From JAQUOA01 sp037443785 (GTDB lineage Bacteria > Bacteroidota > Ignavibacteria > UBA10030 > UBA8401), in NCBI GenBank assembly GCA_037443785.1, contig JBBINR010000014.1:13227-77226 (forward strand): 64,000 nucleotides of DNA, in the 5' to 3' direction. Below the pieces are notes generated by a model. It had not been told where the DNA came from and ran no database searches. It was given only the letters and a program-made list of their open reading frames with translations. Shown here piece by piece: positions 52,413 through 61,080 of the stretch. A program made the position numbers and the translations under genes. Numbering within the stretch: the first letter of the stretch is position 1; each line of letters starts with the position of its first letter.

Positions 52413-55028
52413 TTACTTAATCAGCATCATTTTTTTAACGGTATTGAATACTCCAGCTTGCAAGCGATAGAAATACACGCCGCTTGAAAAATTAGCGGCA
52501 TTGAAATTCACTGCATATCGTCCAGCATTCTGGAAACCATTAATCAACGTTGCAACTTCCTGACCGACAATATTGTAGACTTTCAATGTTACCGCACCGG
52601 ATTGCGGCAGCGAATAACTAATCGTCGTGCTCGGGTTGAATGGATTCGGGAAATTCTGATCAAGGGCATAATTTGTCGGCATCACTGTAGATTGGCCAAC
52701 CGCAACACTCGTCGGCGAATCAATTGTAAAGTTGACATTTGTTGCGTTTACAGGATTGCTCAAATTGTAAGCAACGCTGACATTTGCGCTCGATGTCTCA
52801 TTAAATCCTGGTTTATCGACAAAAACCGAATAAGAACCCGGCGTCAATCCATTAATTGAATAATTTCCTTCGGCATTGGTAAATCCATACCCTGCAACCT
52901 GGCCGTTGCGCAGTGCATAGACGGTAACCCCGGCACGCTCTTTCATATTCATCATTATGCTTCCCATGCCATTCACAGTAACCTTTCCGCTTACTGATGC
53001 AAATCCGTTAGCAAAAAGACTGATTGGGTTTACGTAGATGATGATGTTATCGACACTATTGCCGCTCACGTGAATTTTTGTGGCATGTTTCCAATTATGA
53101 TTCGATGTGTCGGCTGAATAGAATGCCGGAACATACGAACCAAGAGGAACGGCGAGCACAATATACGTCCCGGGAAGAATATCGGGAATAACATAAGCAC
53201 CAAGAGAATCTGTATCAACAACGTACGCTTTAGCTGAATGGAAGTCATCTTTGAATCTCCATCCATCGCGGAAAGCAATAACACGCGAAGGAACGCCAAT
53301 ATTCAATGAGGAATCCATAACCGATCCTTTAATTTCACCAAGCACAACAGGGGGAATCGGAGCTAATGTAAAGTTGATTCCGCTTGTGTCTTGCCGGACA
53401 ATAAGGATATTCGCAGAAACCAATGATGATTGTTCATTGAAAAATTCAACTCCATATCCGCGGGCTTTTGCAAAGGCAATGTACGCTCCGGGAACTAACT
53501 GGATATCATAATGTCCGAGCGAATCGGTTCTAGCTTTAAAGACATGTTCAGAATTTCCTTCAAGACGAAAATCATTGAACAAATTGAAGTCAAAATATTT
53601 TCTAAAGTTTTCCGCCCCGATCTGCAGTCCGCCGCCGAAATTCAATGCAAAATCAGCTCTCACAAAAACAACACGTCCGCTGTCCTGCGCGAGGGCAACT
53701 CCGGAAGTATCGGTAACAAATCCTGAAACCATGACTTTCGGTAAATCTTGCGGGCCGCTGTGCAGTTTGAACGGCACAAAGGTGGGTGCCGGGTTGATTG
53801 AATTTGAATCCGTAATAGTAACCACGGTTGCGTTTTGTACCTCCGTCACTCCATTATACCATTGGTTATCGTATTTCCCGGAGGGAGATGTTGCACGTAC
53901 TTTATACTGTCCCTTATCGACACGGTTGATTCTGTAATTTCCATTCTGATCCGTAACGGCCGAATATGCAAATGAAAGATTCGTATTATTTTCAGTTTTG
54001 AACATCTGCACAACAATTTTTGGGATGGGGTTATTTGCTTCGTCAATTACCTTACCCTGAACAATTCCGTTCCCTTCGGCAACGGCAACATAAAATTCCT
54101 GCTTTGCCTTCGCTCCTTTATTTGTTACAGCGTAGATTTCTACTTCATACCACCCCTTCATAAACGGAGTCCAATCTACAACTCCGCTGACGGAATCAAT
54201 CTTAAATCCTGTTTCTACTGTCAACATTCCTAATTTTGCTCTACCAAAATAGCGAATGATAGCGGTCGAATCAGACGATACTGCTTGTGCCGTATAGACA
54301 AATGGAATATTTACTTGACCTAAAATCGGGGGACGCGAAATAAACTTAAGTTCGTCTCTTGTACCTCTGTTCTCGATTGTTATCTGTGCTGTTGTGCTGA
54401 CTAACGGATCACCCGAAGCAAATACTGCTTTCACATAATAAACGAATGTTACCGAACCATCCACAGGGACGCCTTGCGGAATGTCCGTTATGGAATGCAA
54501 TTCCGTTGTCGAATCAATTTGGAAACGTATTGGCAAGAGGTCTCCCAATCTCCCGCGATACACCAAATAGTAACTTACAGGTGTATTGACAGGAGGAGTT
54601 TTCCATTCTAAAAATACTTTTCCGTCTTCGACTTCTCCATCAAGATGAAATGAACCAATCGGCGGAATACCGGGAACCGGCAGCACGATCGTGTTGCTTT
54701 TTTCTATCGTACCGTTATTATTCACTAAAACGTAATACGCATAGCTGTTTGACAGCGCAGTGATAATTGACGGGACTTTGTCAACATACGTGGTATCATG
54801 CGTTGTTCGAATAAGAGTAAATGATGCCGAATCGGCGACCTTGGCTCTGTACAATTCGTAATTAACACCCTCCGGAATACCTGCCGGACGTGTCCACACA
54901 AGTCTCACTTCTCCATTCAATTCAACCTTCGTTGCAAAGAGTTTAAATGTCGGAACAGTCGTCTGAGAAAAAACCGGCATCATCACAGAGATGAGTAATA
55001 ATATCAACGTAGTAAATCGTTGTTTCAT
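52413..55028 (-). CDS. Secreted FN3/carboxypeptidase-regulatory-repeat protein with T9SS sorting domain
   Basis: An 871-residue protein with signal peptide (RFTTLILLLISVMMPVFSQ). It has two N-terminal FN3-like domains (VELNGEVRLVWTRPAGIPEG; DGKVFLEWKTPPVNTPVSYY) and a cadherin-like segment (VDWTPFMKGWYEVEIYAVTN). Four carboxypeptidase-regulatory-like beta-sandwiches follow (GIVQGKVIDEANNPIPKIVV, then similar units near 445, 570 and 690), then a sorting domain (QNFPNPFNPSTTISYSLP...KMMLIK). No catalytic motif; it looks like a structural surface or adhesin-like protein. It stands behind an exact sigma-54 promoter, with a leader of about 140 nt. Confidence 0.87.
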   Translation of the reverse strand: MKQRFTTLILLLISVMMPVFSQTTVPTFKLFATKVELNGEVRLVWTRPAGIPEGVNYELYRAKVADSASFTLIRTTHDTTYVDKVPSIITALSNSYAYYVLVNNNGTIEKSNTIVLPVPGIPPIGSFHLDGEVEDGKVFLEWKTPPVNTPVSYYLVYRGRLGDLLPIRFQIDSTTELHSITDIPQGVPVDGSVTFVYYVKAVFASGDPLVSTTAQITIENRGTRDELKFISRPPILGQVNIPFVYTAQAVSSDSTAIIRYFGRAKLGMLTVETGFKIDSVSGVVDWTPFMKGWYEVEIYAVTNKGAKAKQEFYVAVAEGNGIVQGKVIDEANNPIPKIVVQMFKTENNTNLSFAYSAVTDQNGNYRINRVDKGQYKVRATSPSGKYDNQWYNGVTEVQNATVVTITDSNSINPAPTFVPFKLHSGPQDLPKVMVSGFVTDTSGVALAQDSGRVVFVRADFALNFGGGLQIGAENFRKYFDFNLFNDFRLEGNSEHVFKARTDSLGHYDIQLVPGAYIAFAKARGYGVEFFNEQSSLVSANILIVRQDTSGINFTLAPIPPVVLGEIKGSVMDSSLNIGVPSRVIAFRDGWRFKDDFHSAKAYVVDTDSLGAYVIPDILPGTYIVLAVPLGSYVPAFYSADTSNHNWKHATKIHVSGNSVDNIIIYVNPISLFANGFASVSGKVTVNGMGSIMMNMKERAGVTVYALRNGQVAGYGFTNAEGNYSINGLTPGSYSVFVDKPGFNETSSANVSVAYNLSNPVNATNVNFTIDSPTSVAVGQSTVMPTNYALDQNFPNPFNPSTTISYSLPQSGAVTLKVYNIVGQEVATLINGFQNAGRYAVNFNAANFSSGVYFYRLQAGVFNTVKKMMLIK

Positions 55029-55183
55029 ATTGCCTCCTTACAGTTTAATAAATCTTTCTAAAAACTAATTTTTAATTTCCACCAACAACGGTGGTTGATA
55101 ATCAGTCTCGGCAATTGAGCGGGGGAGACCCAAAAGCCAAGACGTCCAGCATATTTTGAATAAAAGAACGACACTATTTTTGT
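55029..55183 (-). other. Structured leader of the sigma-54-controlled T9SS gene
   Basis: About 140 nt transcribed on the minus strand. It has a GTCTC...GAGAC pairing over about 25 nt (near 55105-55131) and a CCACC-GTTGTT-GGTGG hairpin (near 55080-55095) well ahead of an AAGGAGG-type ribosome site. I could not match this to a known riboswitch. Confidence 0.35.
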
Positions 55184-55199
55184 TGCAACCACTGTGCCA
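55184..55199 (-). promoter_or_regulatory. Exact sigma-54 (-24/-12) promoter
   Basis: Minus strand TGGCAC-AGTGG-TTGCA, a full match to the TGGCAC-N5-TTGCA consensus with -24 GG and -12 GC twelve bases apart. Transcription should start near 55172 toward the 52413-55028 T9SS gene. An activator with the sigma-54 interaction domain is encoded 2.4 kb upstream at 57614-59086. Confidence 0.8.
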
Positions 55200-55256
55200 T
55201 TAAAACTGCCCTAAATTTTTAAATTTTTGATAGTTTGTTAGACTTGATATGCATTC

Positions 55257-55275
55257 TTTGCACAACAACTGCAAA
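55257..55275. promoter_or_regulatory. Dyad near the sigma-54 promoter, possible activator site
   Basis: TTTGCA-N7-TGCAAA, centred about 70-75 bp upstream of the -24 box, within the usual distance for enhancer-type sites of sigma-54 activators. It lies at the boundary with the upstream gene, which ends at 55284. Confidence 0.4.
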
Positions 55276-55283
55276 ATTTGCCG

Positions 55284-56063
55284 TTAAAACTTAGCGGACA
55301 TCGTTAACATTGTTCCGAACGTGCCGGAATAGCCCGGCGTCAATGTCAAAGAATATGCAGATGGATAATTGAAAAGATCGATTTCAGAAATAATATAAAT
55401 GACACCAAAAGAAATGAACGAATAAATCTCTGCTTTCCTGTATCGATTATACGTTTGATATTTTGAGGCGATGTCTGATGGAGTAGCTGCTTTCATATAT
55501 GAATCGCGAGCGCTTGATCGAAGAATCTCGAACGCAATTCCTGCGCCGAGGGATATTGCACCGGTCCCGAATAGAATAAATCCTTTCGTATTTTCTTCCT
55601 GATGGATTTGTTCCCATCCCGGAAAAACAACGGATCGAAATGACAGTTGGTGCGAATGGTTTGCGGCAATGAAATGCGTTGTGTCGATGCTTTTTTTCTG
55701 AGACAGAAACTTGCTTCGTGCATCGTTGAAGATTGCAAGAATTTTCGGTGATGTAAAAACCCTATCAAGATCAAAATCGGGATTTACAGTCAAAATGTTG
55801 ACAAATCGCTCACGAGCCTGATTCGGTTTGCCCTGAGCAATGAGTGAAAATGCAATCCATTTTTCGCACTGCACTTTTACAGAATCAGAAATTCTTTCAC
55901 TTTCATACAATCGGCGGGCCTCAAGTTCTGCAGAGCTATATTGAGCGGAATTATAAAACGATTCAACTGCTGATAGTAAAGAATCGGCGGATGATTTCTC
56001 CTGTCCGCATAGACAAAGAATAAAACTTCCCGTTAACAATACTATGGTGATAAGACGTTTCAT
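55284..56063 (-). CDS. TPR-like periplasmic/membrane protein, kinase partner
   Basis: A 259-residue protein. A signal peptide with a possible lipobox-like stretch (FILCLCGQEK) is followed by helical repeats at about 30-125 (VESFYNSAQYSSAELEARRL, WIAFSLIAQGKPNQARERF) and then DUF5683-like membrane segments (SFRSVVFPGWEQIHQEENTK, FILFGTGAISLGAGIAFEIL, SFISFGVIYIISEIDLF). The FPGWEQ motif, glycine-rich first helix and tyrosine-rich end are typical of that outer-membrane-associated family. Its start overlaps the kinase stop by 4 bp. The repeat plus channel-like segments suggest an envelope assembly or sensing role. Confidence 0.75.
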   Translation of the reverse strand: MKRLITIVLLTGSFILCLCGQEKSSADSLLSAVESFYNSAQYSSAELEARRLYESERISDSVKVQCEKWIAFSLIAQGKPNQARERFVNILTVNPDFDLDRVFTSPKILAIFNDARSKFLSQKKSIDTTHFIAANHSHQLSFRSVVFPGWEQIHQEENTKGFILFGTGAISLGAGIAFEILRSSARDSYMKAATPSDIASKYQTYNRYRKAEIYSFISFGVIYIISEIDLFNYPSAYSLTLTPGYSGTFGTMLTMSAKF

Positions 56064-57577
56064 TGAGAAAAAGATATTGAAAGATTCAATGTATCATGTG
56101 GCTGAACGGTTATTTCTTTTACAATATCAGTGAACGAAGCATTTTTCAGTCGAAGCGTATGTTTTCCTGCCGACAAAATAATTGGTTTTGAAAGAGGAGT
56201 AGTATCTTTATACTGTTCATCGATATACACTTCAGCCCATGGAGAGACCATGCACATCACAAAACCTGCTTGCGAAAAAAAATCTCCCGTCACAGTCATT
56301 TCTTTATTCTCACCAACCATTACGGTTTTCACAATTGGATCGAAGGAAGGATTGGTGAACATCACGGCATGCGACCCAACAGCAAGAACAATCGGCTTGG
56401 CAAGGGGTGTTTCGCCAATCAATTTATTATCGATAAAGATTTTTGCCCAGGGGGAACTGACGAGAACAATGCTTCCAGAATCAGCGACATTTTTCCCTTT
56501 CATCGGTTCAGTATCCTTATTCGGCATCTGCCTGATCGTGTTATTCGCGGTTGGTTCGCCTCTTCCGCCTCCTGCATGAGTGAAAGCTTTAATCGAGTCG
56601 AACGGTGGTAACGATATTGACTGAAGGGTATCAACACTCTGCTGATTGGAAGACGTGCGATGCGACAATTTTGTCCAGCCAAAATAAATCACCATGAACG
56701 CAACACATGTCATAATAAAATATGGAAGCATTTTCTTTCGAGAAGTATTGACGGCAAACGGGCGGACAAAAACACTCGATTTTTTTTCGCCGAGATTTGA
56801 CAGCGCATCTTTTGCAGAAAGAAATCGCTCGTTGCGTCGAATAGCCATCAATCGCTGCAGAAAAAGAATAAATTCAGGAGAAGAATCGCCGGAAAATTTT
56901 TCTAAATCAGGCTCACGAAACGCCAGAACTTTTTTCATGCATTCGGAATAGGTGGATCCTTCAAAAAGCCGTCCTCCGCTGAGAATTTCGATTAGCGTAA
57001 CTCCGAGAGCAAACAAATCGGTGCGTGCATCAATTTCTTCTCCGCGTACTTGCTCAGGCGCCATATAGGCTGGCGTTCCGACTACCATGCCATCCATTGT
57101 TACCGTAGGAGCCATAACAAATGATGCCAGACCGAAATCCGTTACTTTGATAATTCCATCATTCGCAACGAGAATATTTCCAGGTTTAATATCCCGATGG
57201 ATTATTCCTTTGTCATGGGCAATAGAAAGTCCGCGAAGAACATGAACAGCAACCTTCTTGGCGAATTCAAAATTTCGATTATTTCCTTCGGCAATCACTT
57301 CTTTCAATGATTTCCCATCGACAAATTCCATGACAATTGCTGGTGCTTCATCAAGCGCCGTCAGATCGAATATTTGTACAATATGCTCGCTTCTCAAAGC
57401 AGCACAAGCACGGGCTTCACGGATGAAGCGGGAGCGAACATCGGTATCGTTCGCAAGATGTTTATGAAGAACTTTGAGCAAAACTCTTCGATGGAGTACT
57501 TCATCAAAAGCACGATACACCGACGTAGTCGTGCTTTCACTTAATTTCTGCTCAATTTTTAGTTGTGATGTATTCAC
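56060..57577 (-). CDS. Membrane serine/threonine protein kinase with two PEGA domains
   Basis: A 505-residue protein. The kinase domain (about 1-265) has the catalytic Lys in RRVLLKVLHK (about 35), HRDIKPGNIL, DFGLAS and MAPEQVRG intact. The phosphate-binding loop, however, reads KLSESTTTSVYRA with no glycine, where G-x-G-x-x-G is normal. A transmembrane helix (YFIMTCVAFMVIYFGW, near 290) is followed by two PEGA repeats (about 365-430 and 435-505; SSPWAKIFIDNKLIGETPL, VSPWAEVYIDEQYKDTTPL). It is coupled to the TPR-like protein and follows the sigma-54 activator after 36 bp. It should be active despite the loop, but ATP affinity may be altered. Confidence 0.9.
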   Translation of the reverse strand: MNTSQLKIEQKLSESTTTSVYRAFDEVLHRRVLLKVLHKHLANDTDVRSRFIREARACAALRSEHIVQIFDLTALDEAPAIVMEFVDGKSLKEVIAEGNNRNFEFAKKVAVHVLRGLSIAHDKGIIHRDIKPGNILVANDGIIKVTDFGLASFVMAPTVTMDGMVVGTPAYMAPEQVRGEEIDARTDLFALGVTLIEILSGGRLFEGSTYSECMKKVLAFREPDLEKFSGDSSPEFILFLQRLMAIRRNERFLSAKDALSNLGEKKSSVFVRPFAVNTSRKKMLPYFIMTCVAFMVIYFGWTKLSHRTSSNQQSVDTLQSISLPPFDSIKAFTHAGGGRGEPTANNTIRQMPNKDTEPMKGKNVADSGSIVLVSSPWAKIFIDNKLIGETPLAKPIVLAVGSHAVMFTNPSFDPIVKTVMVGENKEMTVTGDFFSQAGFVMCMVSPWAEVYIDEQYKDTTPLSKPIILSAGKHTLRLKNASFTDIVKEITVQPHDTLNLSISFSQ

Positions 57578-57613
57578 TGTTCACAGTTCATTCAAAAATT
57601 GCGATAAAAACAA

Positions 57614-59086
57614 TTATTCAACACCCCATTCTTTTATTCGATATTGAAGCCATCGAAGCGATACACCAAGTTTTTCTGCGGTGCGCGTACGATTGCCGTT
57701 CATTTCTTCCAGCGTCGCTTCAATAAGCTGACGCTCAAAATCTGCCAGCGTCATTGCATTTTTTTGCAATGCCGAAGAATCACCGGAATCAAAAATAAAA
57801 TCGCTTCGGGTCAATTGCGTGCCGCGGCACAGCACGACAGCTCGTTCAATAATATTTTGAAACTCGCGAATATTTCCCCTCCAGGGGTTGGAGAGAAGGA
57901 GCTGCATGGCGTCGGGATGAATTTTTTCAATAGGACGCTTGTAGTTGGTTGCAGTTTTTTTAAAGAAAAAATCTGCCAGCAGCGGAATATCTTCTTTACG
58001 TTCGCGCAGCGGAGGAAGATGAATCCCAATGACATTTAATCGGAAAAATAAATCCTCCCTGAATTTTTCGGCTTTGACCTCTTCATTCAAATCTTTATTT
58101 GTTGCCGCAACAATTCTAATATCCACATTCCGATTGATCGTATCACCCACTCTGCGATATTCTTTCTCCTGCAGCAGGCGCAGTATTTTTGACTGAAGCA
58201 AAAGCGGTAGATCACCGATCTCATCAAGAAATAATGTACCCCCTTTTGCAACTTCAACCAATCCCTTTTTATCGGCGTTGGCACCGGTAAACGATCCCTT
58301 TGTATGACCGAACAATTCAGACTCCATCAGATTTTCCGGAAGCGCCGAGCAATTGACCGCAATAAATGGTTTCCCTTTCCGCGTCCCGTTATCATGAATG
58401 GCACGCGCAATCAATTCTTTTCCCGTCCCGCTTTCGCCGGTGATGAGAACGGCAACATCAACATCTAAAACACGATGAACAATCTCCAGCACTTTCTTCC
58501 ACTTCTCACTTTTCCCGACGATATCTTTAAAAAGATGCGGAACTTCAACCTCATTTTTCAGCCGGATATTTTCCTGCGATAATTGAGTATACTGTTGCGC
58601 ATTTTCAATCGCAATAGCGGCAAGATTCCCAAAAATCGATAAAAATTTTAAGGCTTCTTCCGTAAAAGCTTTTCGCGATTTACTTGAATCCAAATATACG
58701 GCACCGGTGATTCGTTCGCCCATGCGAAGAGGAATACAAATGATCGACAAGATTTTTTGAGCGATAATGCTCGTTGCCGATTCAAACCGTTCATCGCTTT
58801 GCGCATCAAACGTTAAGACAGGCTCTCCGGATTCTAAAACTTTTTTTACAACCGATGATGATGCAGCAAATTCATTTCCTGCACTTGGCGAGCTGAAGTT
58901 TTTTACCGATACCACCGTATATCCTTGTTCGCTCTTGTGGTCTGCCAGCATAACGAATCCGCGTTCTGCAGAAAGATGTGTCATCGCAATTTCAAGAACT
59001 TTTTCCAATAAAACATCAGGCTCGAGAATCGAATTGATTGTTCGGGTTATTTCAAACAGCGCATTAAAATTATCTTGTTGTTCCAT
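57614..59086 (-). CDS. GAF-domain sigma-54-dependent transcription activator
   Basis: A 490-residue protein. A GAF domain (about 10-165) senses an unknown ligand. A AAA+ domain has Walker A GESGTGKE (217-224), GSFTGA (264-269, with Ser for the usual second Ala) and Walker B GGTLFLDEIGDLP; the R-finger segment FREDLFFRLNV and GNIREFQNII are present. A Fis-type helix-turn-helix ends the protein (NGNRTRTAEKLGVSLRWLQY). It opens sigma-54 promoters. The exact -24/-12 site at 55184-55199 is 2.4 kb downstream and is a natural target candidate. It has no receiver domain, so it is not an NtrC-like two-component regulator. Confidence 0.95.
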   Translation of the reverse strand: MEQQDNFNALFEITRTINSILEPDVLLEKVLEIAMTHLSAERGFVMLADHKSEQGYTVVSVKNFSSPSAGNEFAASSSVVKKVLESGEPVLTFDAQSDERFESATSIIAQKILSIICIPLRMGERITGAVYLDSSKSRKAFTEEALKFLSIFGNLAAIAIENAQQYTQLSQENIRLKNEVEVPHLFKDIVGKSEKWKKVLEIVHRVLDVDVAVLITGESGTGKELIARAIHDNGTRKGKPFIAVNCSALPENLMESELFGHTKGSFTGANADKKGLVEVAKGGTLFLDEIGDLPLLLQSKILRLLQEKEYRRVGDTINRNVDIRIVAATNKDLNEEVKAEKFREDLFFRLNVIGIHLPPLRERKEDIPLLADFFFKKTATNYKRPIEKIHPDAMQLLLSNPWRGNIREFQNIIERAVVLCRGTQLTRSDFIFDSGDSSALQKNAMTLADFERQLIEATLEEMNGNRTRTAEKLGVSLRWLQYRIKEWGVE

Positions 59087-60069
59087 TATTTCACCACAAA
59101 GTATGATTCTTTTGATCGTGCGTAGTTGCCGAAGTCATCAGCAACCGTCGCTGTCCAAAAATAGTTGCCCGAAAGAAGCGGCGCACTTCCATCGGTTGGA
59201 TATTGCAGTTCTTCAAAAAATGAGATTACGCCGGCATGCGACCACACAACATTTTCCGTTCCGGTACGATATACCGTAATCGTGGTTGTATAATTAAATG
59301 TGACATCCGGCGGTATCCATTTAAAAAATAACGAATCCATTCGTACGGTGTTTGCTCCAGCAGGAGAAATTGGTGTTGACGTATTTTCAATTACTCTTGA
59401 TATATAAAACGGTTCGCTGATGTTGGTTGCAAAATGCTGATCTCTGGAAATAATATGCAGCGGCTTTCCTGTCAATATTTGAATTGTATTTGTTGGAAAC
59501 TGCGATTTATAAACAGTCGCAACAAATTTTTTGGCCGTGGGGGAAAATGTCATCGGAAAAAGGAGTGAATCGACATTAAACCATACTGAATCGAGATCAT
59601 TAATGGTATTGGGGTCACTAACATCGGCTTCAACATCAACAAAATACTGAGGGCTGAAAGAGACATAATCAATTTTTCGTGTGGAAATTTTTTGCGATGC
59701 AACATTCGGTGCGCCGTTTAATCCTCGCACAATCTGACTCTTTTCACCGGCTTGAATTGTAACGTGAAATGTGTCGGCTGTGAAATTTTCTTTGGAGCAA
59801 ATAAATGTGTGCCCACCGGCAAGAAGCCCTGTAAAAGAAAAAAATCCTAGCGAATCGGTTCCAACTGACAGCTTAAGCGTATTTTCGGTAACCAAAGCGC
59901 CGGAAATTCCAGTTGACCGGCTTGCGATAATAACTTGTCCGGTTAAATCTCCAAGATTGGAATATCCCAATGAATGAGGATCTAATGGATTATCATGAGG
60001 TGCATCATTAACGCATCCACTAATGAAAATCGCTATAAATGATATTGTAACGTAAAATTTCATTTCCAT
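59086..60069 (-). CDS. Lipoprotein with carboxypeptidase-regulatory-like domain
   Basis: A 327-residue protein with an export signal and lipobox (FIAIFISGC), so it should be cleaved by LspA and lipidated. Asn-Asp after the Cys and the lack of a basic retention signal suggest surface or outer-membrane location. A carboxypeptidase-regulatory-like beta sandwich starts near DLTGQVIIASRSTGISGALV (about 42-115). The rest, to VVWSHAG and FWTATVADDFGNYARSKES, is FN3-like. The stop codon shares its last base with the first base of the activator gene (59086), indicating one operon. Function unknown. A GAF activator paired with a surface lipoprotein may hint at envelope sensing. Confidence 0.8.
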   Translation of the reverse strand: MEMKFYVTISFIAIFISGCVNDAPHDNPLDPHSLGYSNLGDLTGQVIIASRSTGISGALVTENTLKLSVGTDSLGFFSFTGLLAGGHTFICSKENFTADTFHVTIQAGEKSQIVRGLNGAPNVASQKISTRKIDYVSFSPQYFVDVEADVSDPNTINDLDSVWFNVDSLLFPMTFSPTAKKFVATVYKSQFPTNTIQILTGKPLHIISRDQHFATNISEPFYISRVIENTSTPISPAGANTVRMDSLFFKWIPPDVTFNYTTTITVYRTGTENVVWSHAGVISFFEELQYPTDGSAPLLSGNYFWTATVADDFGNYARSKESYFVVK

Positions 60070-60167
60070 TCAATTTCGGAAAAAAAAACTGAACTCAAAA
60101 GAAGAAAACAACGCTGAAATTGAAATATGCTGTAGATCAACACACGTGATTTGATGGAACATTGATA

Positions 60168-61079
60168 TTATAGGAGGATGTTGCGTAAAGCGGCGGCTAA
60201 TTCCGGAAAGGAGAATTGAAATCCCGATGAAAGTAATTTTTCTGGCAGCACTTTTTGTCCCGCAAGAATGCTTGAAGCTGCTTCGCCATATAATATTTTC
60301 ACTGCAAATGTAGGAACGGGTAATAGTGATGGACGATGCAGTGCTTTTCCAAATAGCGTGGCAAATGTTTTCATTGTCACAGGATGAGGTGCAGCAAGAT
60401 TATAAACTCCACGAATCGATTTGTTTTCGATCGGATATAAAATTCCTCTCACAACATCAGTCATATGAATCCACGGAAGGTACAGGTTGCCGTTGCCAAC
60501 AGATCCGCCGATAAACCATTGAAATGGCAGTAGCATTTTTGAAATCATTCCCCCGTCCTTTTGAAGCACCACTCCAATACGGGGAGTTACGACTCTTACG
60601 CCAAATTGTTCGGCACCATAGGCGGCGGATTCCCATTGAGCAACAACATCGGCAAGAAAGTCTTTGCCAGGCGTACTTGATTCTGTAACTATTTCATCAT
60701 TTCTATCGCCGTAATACCCAACGGCAGAAGCAGAAATTACTATTGAAGGTTTCACGCGGGCGGCTGCAATCGCATTCGTAATCATGTGAAGCGGAAGCAC
60801 ACGGCTCTCAATAATTTGCTGCTTTACGGGATCATTCCATCTCTGTTCAAAAAGATTTTTCCCGGCAAGATTAATGACGACATCAGCGCCATCGATCTCT
60901 TTTTCCCAATCACCGCTTTGTCGTGCATCCCATTGGACATAGCGAATTTCAGACGAAGATAATTGTTTCCGGTAAGACTTCCCGCGGGTCAGTAGAATGA
61001 TGGTATGTGATTGTTGCGAGAGCGATTGAAGCAGATACGATCCGATAAATCCCGTACCTCCTGTAACAACAATCTTCAT
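60168..61079 (-). CDS. TIGR01777-family epimerase-like protein
   Basis: A 303-residue extended short-chain dehydrogenase fold. MKIVVTGGTGFIGSYLLQSL is the NAD(P)-binding loop, DVVINLAGKNLFEQRWNDPV and SASAVGYYGDRNDEIVTESS (with Tyr in the active region but no standard Y-x-x-x-K) are typical of the family, and VVLQKDGGMISKMLLPFQWF plus the DUF1731 tail (LPEKLLSSGFQFSFPELAAA) complete it. The biological substrate is unknown for the family. Its start is 1 bp after the stop of the hybrid kinase, so it is co-transcribed with it. Confidence 0.9.
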   Translation of the reverse strand: MKIVVTGGTGFIGSYLLQSLSQQSHTIILLTRGKSYRKQLSSSEIRYVQWDARQSGDWEKEIDGADVVINLAGKNLFEQRWNDPVKQQIIESRVLPLHMITNAIAAARVKPSIVISASAVGYYGDRNDEIVTESSTPGKDFLADVVAQWESAAYGAEQFGVRVVTPRIGVVLQKDGGMISKMLLPFQWFIGGSVGNGNLYLPWIHMTDVVRGILYPIENKSIRGVYNLAAPHPVTMKTFATLFGKALHRPSLLPVPTFAVKILYGEAASSILAGQKVLPEKLLSSGFQFSFPELAAALRNILL

Positions 61080-61080
61080 G

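Noticed and set aside
55029..55183. A riboswitch in the leader of the sigma-54-controlled gene
   Set aside because: I compared its visible stems with c-di-GMP, cobalamin, TPP, SAM and fluoride motifs as far as I remember them and found no match. It is kept only as a structured leader.
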